From positions 1 through 10,619 of the forward strand of contig JBDNFW010000023.1 in NCBI GenBank assembly GCA_041689615.1: 10,619 nt of DNA, in the 5' to 3' direction. The stretch is from UBA7359 sp041689615. Lineage in GTDB: Bacteria > Pseudomonadota > Gammaproteobacteria > Eutrophobiales > Eutrophobiaceae. The notes beneath the pieces were generated by a model. It was not told the DNA's origin. It searched no databases and was given only the letters and a program-made list of their open reading frames with translations. The position numbers and the translations under genes are program-made. Shown here piece after piece: positions 9,001 to 10,619 of this stretch; position 1 is the first letter of the stretch, and each line of letters opens with the position of its first letter.

Positions 9001-10558
9001 AGGGAAACTTCGACAGAACTATATCCCACATGTGAACATGAGCCTTTTTGAGTCCTTTGCGAACAGGGGGATTTTAGGATTGCTTTCCAATAGCCGTAGT
9101 ACGGACGAAAAGGTATCCGACGTAAAAATGTACATGAAGAACCCTATAAACGGGCAAAAGGAACTTTGGAAATTTTCCGATGTCAAGAACCATTATAAGG
9201 CAATGGCCGTAAAACAGGGAAATAGCCTATCGACCATAGTGGAGTACGTAAAAATGAAAAGAAAGGCCAAGGGCCTATTGAAGGAACACAAAAACGAGGA
9301 CGGCAGCGAGCTGTTGCACGATGCACAGGCAATGGACAGCGCATTGGACTTTGGATTAATGAACAGGTTCAGCCACAGTAGGAGCGTATCGGCACGGGAA
9401 ATGCCGTCAATGGATCTTAACCATGCGCTTATGATGTATACCCATGGTACGTTGTTCACCAATGGCAATAAAAATTTCCAAGGATTTAAAAAATTACAGG
9501 GACTGCTCGATGGAGTAATAGCCCTTAACGAAAAAAATAACCTTGGTAATATAAACAAGTATTTAAAAATAAATTGGAAGGATGCTTACCTGAAGGGAAA
9601 GAAACAGGAACTGTTTGGTAAGCCTATTGATAGTGTAATAGATTTCATGACTAAAATGAACCTATTCTATCAGCTCGGAGGAAAAGTGAGCTATGTTGTT
9701 GGGAATGTAATCGCGGGAAAGTATCATAATATTAAAAATGAAGGTGGGAAATCATGGGCAACGGGTGAGAAGAGATTTTGGGGCCTTGATAGTATCAGGA
9801 ACCCTCTTGACATACCTAAACGTATGAAACGCGCCCAGCGTATTTTGAAGAATTTGAATTTTATGGATATCAACATTTACGACAATGTATCTTTCCAGAG
9901 CGCCAACCGCCTTGATAATTTCTTTGGGGATATAGCGCTTATGCCAATGGCCTGGTCCGAGAAGTGGATCCAGTCCGTACAGTTCCTAGGTCTTATGACC
10001 GAGGAAGAAATGGCAATGTTCGATGATAACGGTGATTATATCGCAGGTGCGGCAATAACCGCCGAACGTGTTGTGGAGCTTGAGAACGAGGTCCGCAAGT
10101 CACAGGGCAAGGGCTATCAGATGATAGACCAAAGGGGGATACAGCAGTACAGCCTTGGCCGTATGTTCATGCAGTTCTCCAGGTTCATCCCTACCATGTT
10201 TTATGACAAGTTTGCCAAGGCCGACATAGATATCTATGGAAAAAAGAACATTGGCTCGTTCCGGGCCTTATATGACACTGTTATGAAGGTCCAATCGTTA
10301 CATCCGAAGGACTATATCAAGTATATGGAGGGAATCAAGAAAACGGACCCGAAACTTTATAAAGGCGTCCAATCCGGACTTAGGGGCTTGGCAATGAGCT
10401 CCATGATAGGTGCTTTTGCCATCGGTAACGATAGCAAGCTCGCCGACGCCGCATTTTGGGATGCGAACTATTATGCGGACTTTGATAAGCTGGAGTATAA
10501 GCTTATACCGTCGGCGGCCCGTACTACCGGTAATCTAGTAGATTCTTTATTTAATTAG
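2..10558 (+). CDS. Giant multidomain phage protein: zincin metallopeptidase plus single-chain RNA polymerase (N-terminus missing)
   Basis: The frame is open from base 2 to the TAG at 10556-10558, giving 3518 codons. A GTG at 128 could serve as a start, but 42 in-frame sense codons precede it and no ribosome binding site is evident, so the gene almost certainly begins upstream. Residues here are numbered from the codon at base 2. Visible domains are an acidic linker (residues 104-180), a charged helical stretch, a zincin with HEMMH (535-539), an AT-rich inserted domain (696-899), a candidate polymerase barrel 1 (about 1580-1653), barrel 2 with DLDGD (2045-2049), and a C-terminal hydrophobic/aromatic module. 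Single-chain polymerases with a DxDGD motif are known from crAss-like phages, for example Cellulophaga phage phi14:2, where the enzyme is carried in the virion and transcribes early genes. By that analogy this protein should be virion cargo; this is inference. A giant phage protein is near certain, a polymerase likely, and the crAss-like affiliation probable. At over 3500 residues it is well above the roughly 2200 I recall for the phi14:2 polymerase. Confidence 0.8.
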   Translation, partial: VEGIVAGISQAARNKGNLILGEAAENAVNVEWKSEYGKPIPIVGLSSDDFVRFVQDSDESIRAGKRSSVDGIANKVGIKGKDLGKGAKGIFDQAMETVRKVFVGEEENEEGDINQAEAEESVGEDELENEDTSEDAEANNSKDDSTDDSDNTTGKKEEPTGKEPKKKQAPPKKKTGEPLTNEEGDEFVDLEESVKSRKAIMERNRSEMVKISEKLKDPNLKPEQVAALEKGLQDRAKGNEAAKSFLEIAEPRLQELKNKAENAGEPAKDKNLDPLAGNTVSKARLTEGGIHPNVANKIARKIANTVNQAVDKAKLTAKEKKLYDKFNDTIDSLIEKASDKGKQFSDFVRSDDFDKKMSEKKNSALDSFDNAVEGTKKAYDALKKSKAGKDLLEAISKTNKLFKKTTDDIIDRESRNLDETLEESENIDNSQTDIETADNPTIIDNEALDSLESSPDPMDFVSVIGPLYHGPTEVNIMVGVNERMKVVFPNMSERPRIIVLENLRQALGIQGVGYAIAGVVYVQRDRWDQGETYMHEMMHVFYNFAKNEPSTLAIIKKALQNQKLLEKVLRRYPDQIKYNYKDPDTGEELTNQVLHPEHYNKSAKELKELGVEMMPISDQEVILEEMFAAYMQGPMSEKYNAFFAPRNEFDRQRSGAKWWNSLKDKVDAAEMEADNQELLRDLNDQRKNVTGSVSKAQRGASNNTTVSKSELDKIKTLPFIERIPALIKMGIISSTTTYNLGKRFPIIVNIAGVKVAFYRSSEGTGGKEKGKWTPMFGFGVSKGNPWLIKGDINTLNKNYNSEAIKEYADILNSTLNWNHELDRGTVKNHPFFNVLKLAKNEQAFNKELYNVEDLGIVNHESDVIGYVNNKIEEINTSYQAQKGASNNTTENQTELDKINADNQELLRDINDGKPITTNNMRDYVVQKFKGAVGRISSSEIGFEQRTEDYQAIQRDAKMEIIKELDDQIENFTGSVFKTQREIWENTNIDELSDTELTEEVSEGYDNPVLSILDKTFQAKAGEATKILNQFIKDYNKAVRLRSLHGIKSPQFDRRDFKYRIFEFARYSPDTPTFIKLIEESNDPAIIAFNEFLKINAVKTDVDGNAVSQDKIILNGIRTVMGNFKMVQAMHSTLVEVKGELQLQSNMSLSSTENAKVQTMMNQMQKARDHFFDGTQHPAGNDFKEFRAALERIRNNDNFDNIEDYVFAWKFISNGGQIKLSEILNHGYMNYKGVAYSPITLLKNFVDNRRHTDNETFIDKKTKKKRYSTTPKPYSFLPLVKILASTNRAFTQDSLVQNAKNNSVPVRITNNNMSKELDQINDFLKPNRNGSYPTLDAFKKKFGHIGIRKNSKASTGNQWLNFYYDQVVNKDQIPDMIYYTGIDDRVSNQGKTYDESTAYEQSFEDMMFFNQAKGKLTYLQNMGVLGDSPRKFYIPAKKMVYAQNFDKNGKIDRNSRSVRAAFDIYLNTDEGYDRNEKDKNVLFNEFADALEAGFEREIDFVNNNGPQLAKIKQLQEYFTTDGKLNSAGKRMVKEYALSNALNGYFMTEVFAPNITSSNVDKRLKNSSSPVYSVNKNLKFEMVAYKDESDSLNNLATDGGMYILEKHAKKWQAAGLGVMDLNNGFKFLNFSIEKDNPTFKGKTILLKGYTTVLTENEIKKNPKLRGIANLLEAQDKAYEESFAKQYGGGVPTNTFSDGLPNSFPIAIPQSSIKSDSALSSSENQELSSLSEMNTPEGMEKAKAYQKKTFYKKDGSFIGLSGYNFGPQQVMDKQTYSVTLPVQQLNSLMVYAGRNPEALKRAQAIQEIYSAEMTKNLNNIIKKIKSDGGVEGYKDFLMSNLDLDAMDPVQALVIKKYGIAHLRAHQVVINTLANKLKIAGNKLNLPGSYSHQKSDWGYELPEGVHVNGSNTLQSYGDNADGTTRPAEIILPNHLENSQENGKINKRKYFTLNNPELKLKTDQTLQYFGDLAIEHAKATGKDVNKDIEIAYDKKGKQIGFYVKGDTVLATRVPSNGPNFTGVFEVVDFGATEGNQVQVPAEFSAIIGADLDGDALFIQTKGKNANLNKALDEMAKLWMSKEMRTAITNRMETKKDADALLKKIEKRFPPTTKADRVIQFTPEARRNSYQNSMIASRNIGTVFNLHRVSNTLAAFDTRINKPISVDGGLAFDSFMDTSAGTDSRNHQSALLANIILDNLKLGGLVDKMNLNEHTVSAFALLVNLGVPIESVATIMNAPMVKEYVKMLNENNSAYHGYTKKADMLKTLAGKPVTNPDGTKVQYDAKAGNSVTTDVNAKFYSAANQSAIINILQDMDILNGEVQNISKIMAGHKGIETNPHLLEKYINDFNTIMNNEKEYPNGGLQMLNVNPAMRNNPDIARYKNTAEVTLNETKKLDYVYRPVVTELFKELGERTSTEGLTNNQIKKYSITVQQWLNSRLLGSNTLSEEYFENLVDLKSDTSVFSKLQDHIAKLSSEGRLAENMLLTQALNIVISPNTQQISMNKSFFDDSVTDPEFRRVSREFMSLPSDLQRDLFNYDLLRNRWDGTYSILPIMGEEYNGELMQRQKEDFLSQETKEYPKRTIQKLEELIMAKDFKGKRNNFKSIKMPSKALGTEAQRKAFVTQMQNNPMFAEKMKNNKPFYFINNQIGEDKQTGKRTVTPMLMRFNGVKNHSRSQDARTRLNDNANEAFASNAYQEIDTSGDLDTKLITIKDDNFKGFTPGKKKAKSPVMAPDNSQGRQQVEEFWRYDSKAELSQPEFERAMEYGAHVSPTQKAIRYAEYQKSKKEANLDYEENFEGLDLSEKSDEWLDKQYNKYGQMHAYAYGIITKPIVEEYALRAEAEQTKRTGKIMDGKDISAMDVLFLADNVPSNHPAAQAVVRKMQAEHKRFMEEKKKYAERINKATDNLYQEKFGFNIKNKSPWNLIKRLYYTFLYSRKNLYDNLYGNIVERETTMVKGKPVENFKLKTEAQIESMKANGTISTAEYDFYKMFRNVTGELAPYSSNKGKLRQNYIPHVNMSLFESFANRGILGLLSNSRSTDEKVSDVKMYMKNPINGQKELWKFSDVKNHYKAMAVKQGNSLSTIVEYVKMKRKAKGLLKEHKNEDGSELLHDAQAMDSALDFGLMNRFSHSRSVSAREMPSMDLNHALMMYTHGTLFTNGNKNFQGFKKLQGLLDGVIALNEKNNLGNINKYLKINWKDAYLKGKKQELFGKPIDSVIDFMTKMNLFYQLGGKVSYVVGNVIAGKYHNIKNEGGKSWATGEKRFWGLDSIRNPLDIPKRMKRAQRILKNLNFMDINIYDNVSFQSANRLDNFFGDIALMPMAWSEKWIQSVQFLGLMTEEEMAMFDDNGDYIAGAAITAERVVELENEVRKSQGKGYQMIDQRGIQQYSLGRMFMQFSRFIPTMFYDKFAKADIDIYGKKNIGSFRALYDTVMKVQSLHPKDYIKYMEGIKKTDPKLYKGVQSGLRGLAMSSMIGAFAIGNDSKLADAAFWDANYYADFDKLEYKLIPSAARTTGNLVDSLFN
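311..540 (+). other. Low-complexity linker, acidic then lysine/proline-rich
   Basis: About 50 residues dominated by Glu, Asp, Asn and Ser are followed by about 25 residues rich in Lys and Pro (for example KKKQAPPKKKTGEP). There are almost no hydrophobic residues, so the stretch should be disordered. It separates the unrecognised N-terminal piece (2-310) from the charged helical region that follows. Such linkers often join independently folded parts of large ejected phage proteins. A specific function cannot be read from the sequence. Confidence 0.75.
541..1350 (+). other. Charged alpha-helical, possibly coiled-coil region
   Basis: About 270 residues rich in Lys, Glu, Asp and Ala, with few aromatic residues and frequent heptad-like spacing of Leu, Ile and Val (for example around 600-780 and 900-1230). 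It is predicted by eye to be mostly helical. No enzymatic motif is visible. It lies between the low-complexity linker and the metallopeptidase domain and could be an extended spacer or an assembly segment. Confidence 0.5.
1376..1990 (+). other. Zincin-type metallopeptidase domain (HEMMH)
   Basis: A hydrophobic strand (GVVYVQRDRW) leads into the helix YMHEMMHVFYNF. The HExxH motif is at 1604-1618: His 535 and His 539 would bind zinc and Glu 536 would be the catalytic base. About 85 residues later the helix VILEEMFAAYMQ (about 1862-1897) offers Glu 624 or Glu 625 as the third zinc ligand, the gluzincin arrangement. Zincin-like domains are reported in giant proteins of crAss-like phages, so the context fits. 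The substrate is unknown: self-processing of this giant chain, processing of other virion proteins, or attack on host proteins or peptidoglycan cross-links are all possible. The motif and its position after an edge strand are seen directly; activity is inferred. Confidence 0.75.
2018..2053 (+). repeat. Outer direct repeat R1, left copy
   Basis: A 36-base stretch encoding ADNQELLRDLND. It matches 2699-2734 at 33 of 36 positions, with the first 23 bases identical. Both copies are in the same orientation and reading frame, 681 bases apart, and they bracket the AT-rich insert. Conservation at the nucleotide level, including third codon positions, points to a recent duplication rather than protein-level convergence. 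Confidence 0.9.
2045..2095 (+). repeat. Duplicated segment R3, left copy
   Basis: Encodes LNDQRKNVTGSVSKAQR and resembles 2891-2941 (LDDQIENFTGSVFKTQR), with 40 of 51 bases identical, in frame and 846 bases apart. It overlaps the end of R1 and runs directly into the inner repeat R2. The left flank of the insert is therefore a condensed copy of sequence that lies, spread over about 243 bases, on the right flank. Confidence 0.8.
2084..2142 (+). repeat. Inner direct repeat R2, left copy (left end of the insert)
   Basis: Matches 2636-2694 at a constant offset of 552 bases. The first 34 bases agree at 31 positions; after 11 poorly matching bases another 14 agree (gaacttgataaaat). The protein segments read QRGASNNTT...ELDKI and QKGASNNTT...ELDKI. 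The change to AT-rich composition starts within this repeat, near 2100. Confidence 0.9.
2087..2698 (+). mobile_element. AT-rich inserted protein domain, in frame and repeat-bounded, function unknown
   Basis: About 204 codons whose composition differs sharply from both sides: sampled lines inside give about 22-28% GC, against about 47% in a line just to the right. Codons shift to AT-rich synonyms (aat, tta, aaa, att). The unique core (2144-2635, 164 residues) is bounded by R2 copies, and the R1 copies lie outside them. The core contains a Tyr/Arg/Phe-rich strand region (IAGVKVAFYRS), then WTPMFGFGVSKG and NPWLIKGDI, then helical Asn/Lys-rich sequence. It keeps the frame and has no stop codon. 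It lacks the Cys/Ser start and His-Asn end of an intein, and I see no nuclease, transposase or recombinase motif. I do not recognise the family. An acquired domain spread by recombination between flanking repeats is the best explanation; the label as a mobile element is inference. Confidence 0.6.
2636..2694 (+). repeat. Inner direct repeat R2, right copy (right end of the insert)
   Basis: Partner of 2084-2142, in the same orientation and frame. It is followed after four bases by the right R1 copy. AT-rich composition ends immediately after it: the sequence returns to GC-richer codons at the gcg codon at 2699. Confidence 0.9.
2699..2734 (+). repeat. Outer direct repeat R1, right copy
   Basis: Encodes ADNQELLRDIND and matches 2018-2053 at 33 of 36 positions. 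It continues into host-protein sequence (GKPITTNNMRDYVVQKF) with normal composition, so this copy may be the original one. Confidence 0.9.
2735..4730 (+). other. Long, mostly helical region before the polymerase barrels
   Basis: About 665 residues without a recognisable catalytic motif. The sequence alternates charged helices with hydrophobic patches (for example FIKLIEESNDPAIIAFNEFL, about 3217-3276). In single-chain polymerases the N-terminal part before the barrels is poorly conserved and helical, so this region may hold the lobe and clamp-like parts of the enzyme, but no specific match is visible. Segment R3 (2891-2941) lies at its start. Confidence 0.4.
2891..2941 (+). repeat. Duplicated segment R3, right copy
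   Basis: Encodes LDDQIENFTGSVFKTQR and pairs with 2045-2095 at 40 of 51 bases. It sits 157 bases after the right R1 copy, whereas in the left flank the two segments overlap. The left flank therefore looks like a duplicate that lost the intervening sequence. Confidence 0.8.
4740..4960 (+). other. Candidate polymerase barrel 1 (beta-like double-psi barrel)
   Basis: The stretch TDGGMYILEKHAKKW (from 4784), then GFKFLNFSI and KGKTILLKGYTTVL, has the order expected of the first barrel in single-chain polymerases: an Asp-Gly-x-x-Tyr-Ile turn, a helix, and strands carrying conserved lysines. Candidate catalytic lysines are at 4871-4873 (Lys 1624), 4919-4921 (Lys 1640) and 4934-4936 (Lys 1645). It lies about 400 residues before the metal-binding motif. 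Barrel 1 preceding barrel 2 matches the eukaryotic RNA-dependent RNA polymerases of RNA interference. The assignment rests on pattern only. Confidence 0.5.
4961..5930 (+). other. Inter-barrel region of the polymerase
   Basis: About 320 residues between the two candidate barrels. It includes a conserved-looking stretch KAYQKKTFYKKDGSF, GPQQVMDKQTY and VQQLNSLMVY (about 5218-5365), followed by helical sequence and a segment KIAGNKLNLPGSYSHQKSDW (about 5621-5680). Several Lys and Arg residues could contact template or product. No separate catalytic motif was found, and the assignment follows only from its position between the barrels. Confidence 0.35.
5936..6190 (+). other. Polymerase barrel 2 with the DLDGD metal-binding motif (beta-prime-like)
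   Basis: The motif DLDGD at 6134-6148 (Asp 2045, Asp 2047, Asp 2049) matches the DxDGD signature that binds catalytic magnesium in the beta-prime subunit of cellular polymerases, in eukaryotic RNA-dependent RNA polymerases and in crAss-like phage polymerases. About 38 codons earlier, RVPSNGP (6020-6040) corresponds to the Arg-x-Pro segment (NRAPTLHR in cellular enzymes). Between them FEVVDF and NQVQVPAEF match the strand pattern of the barrel, and the motif is preceded by small residues (IGA) and followed by hydrophobic ALFI. Leu replaces the commoner aromatic residue in the second position. This is the strongest functional evidence in the window. Confidence 0.78.
6360..6730 (+). other. Helical core block after the metal motif
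   Basis: About 120 residues beginning with the Ser/Arg-rich helix SYQNSMIASRNIGTVFNLHR, followed by GTDSRNHQSALLANIILDN (about 6524-6580), MNLNEHTVSAFALLVNLG and VPIESVATIMNAPMVKEYV. I recall this order (Leu-Ala-x-Ile-Leu-Asp-Asn, Asn-Leu-Asn, then a Pro-containing helix ending in Tyr-Val) as typical of the region after the DxDGD motif in large crAss-like phage proteins. It may include the equivalents of the bridge helix and trigger region, which I cannot place exactly. Confidence 0.5.
6731..8740 (+). other. Unrecognised region between polymerase core and C-terminal module
   Basis: About 670 residues, mostly polar and helical, rich in Asn, Lys and Glu. Notable stretches are SLPSDLQRDLFNYDLLRNRW with YSILPIM just after it (about 7559-7645), DNFKGFTPGKKKAKSPV (about 8129-8176), and a charged helical run with many Glu and Lys residues (8330-8410 and 8630-8700). 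No catalytic motif was found. The part near 7560-7645 may still belong to the polymerase; the charged later part looks like a linker to the C-terminal module. Confidence 0.4.
8741..10555 (+). other. C-terminal module with aromatic and hydrophobic stretches
   Basis: About 605 residues following the charged linker. It contains Tyr-rich helical sequence (FLYSRKNLYDNLYGNIVERE, about 8779-8838), the stretch FYQLGGKVSYVVGNVIAG (9665-9718), the aromatic and Met-rich run NFFGDIALMPMAWSEKWIQ (about 9917-9973), GYQMIDQRGIQQYSLGRMFM (about 10112-10171) leading into QFSRFIPTMFYDKFAKADID, and near the end GLRGLAMSSMIGAFAIG (10379-10429). The last could be a membrane-interacting helix. I recall similar Asp-Gln-Arg and Gln-Phe-x-Arg-Phe-x-Pro-Thr patterns at the ends of giant crAss-like phage proteins, but cannot verify this here. 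A role in packaging, ejection or membrane contact is only a suggestion. Confidence 0.45.
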
Positions 10559-10619
10559 ACCACAAACATTAAAACGTAGGTTTTCTAATCTTATTTGAAT
10601 GTCTATTAATTGGTTCAAT
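10559..10619. other. Downstream non-coding end of the window
   Basis: Sixty-one AT-rich bases after the stop. They hold a weak hairpin candidate (aaaac, loop gtag, gtttt at 10571-10584) without a following T-run, and a short palindrome attggttcaat at 10609-10619. In frame with the giant gene there is a second TAG (10577-10579) and a TAA (10586-10588). No start codon with a ribosome binding site, promoter or convincing terminator is visible. Confidence 0.5.

Noticed and set aside
10571..10584. Intrinsic terminator hairpin after the stop codon
   Set aside because: The stem is only five base pairs, mostly A-T, and no run of T follows it.
10585..10600. Bacteroidetes-type promoter (TAnnTTTG) upstream of a next gene
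   Set aside because: The sequence contains tatttg, but the spacing between TA and TTTG is wrong and no upstream TTTG element at the expected distance is visible.

Overview
The window is almost entirely one plus-strand open reading frame. It is already open at base 2, with no stop upstream in the window, and it ends with TAG at 10556-10558. The visible part is 3518 codons, and the true start lies off the left edge. No second gene, RNA gene or CRISPR array was found. Only the last 61 bases are non-coding.

The reading frame encodes a giant multidomain protein of phage type. The best-supported identity is the large virion-associated, single-chain RNA polymerase protein of a crAss-like (Crassvirales-type) or related phage of Bacteroidetes. 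The evidence is an Asp-x-Asp-Gly-Asp metal-binding motif (DLDGD, 6134-6148). About 38 codons before it lies an R-x-P motif, followed by a strand-rich stretch as in the beta-prime double-psi beta-barrel. A candidate first barrel with candidate catalytic lysines lies about 400 residues upstream. After the motif comes a helical block resembling the polymerase core. A zincin-type metallopeptidase domain with an HEMMH motif (1604-1618) lies in the N-terminal part of the same chain. The base composition is moderate (roughly 40-47% GC by spot counts), with frequent AGG and ATA codons. This suits a phage of a marine-type flavobacterium, but that host call is weak inference.

Layout, left to right: an unrecognised N-terminal piece (2-310); an acidic then lysine/proline-rich low-complexity linker (311-540); a charged helical stretch (541-1350); the zincin domain (about 1376-1990); an AT-rich inserted domain with direct repeats at both ends (2087-2698) inside a duplicated stretch of host protein (2018-2941); a long helical region (2735-4730); candidate polymerase barrel 1 (4740-4960); a middle region (4961-5930); polymerase barrel 2 with the metal motif (5936-6190); the core helical block (6360-6730); a long unrecognised region (6731-8740); and a C-terminal module with aromatic and hydrophobic stretches (8741-10555).

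The most unusual object is the insert at 2087-2698. It drops to about 22-28% GC in three sampled lines, uses different synonymous codons, keeps the frame exactly, and is flanked by nested direct repeats. It looks like a recently acquired, possibly mobile protein domain sitting at the junction of a partial tandem duplication. A working model, which is inference, is that the whole chain is packaged in the virion and ejected with the genome, that the polymerase transcribes early phage genes, and that the zincin processes this or another protein.
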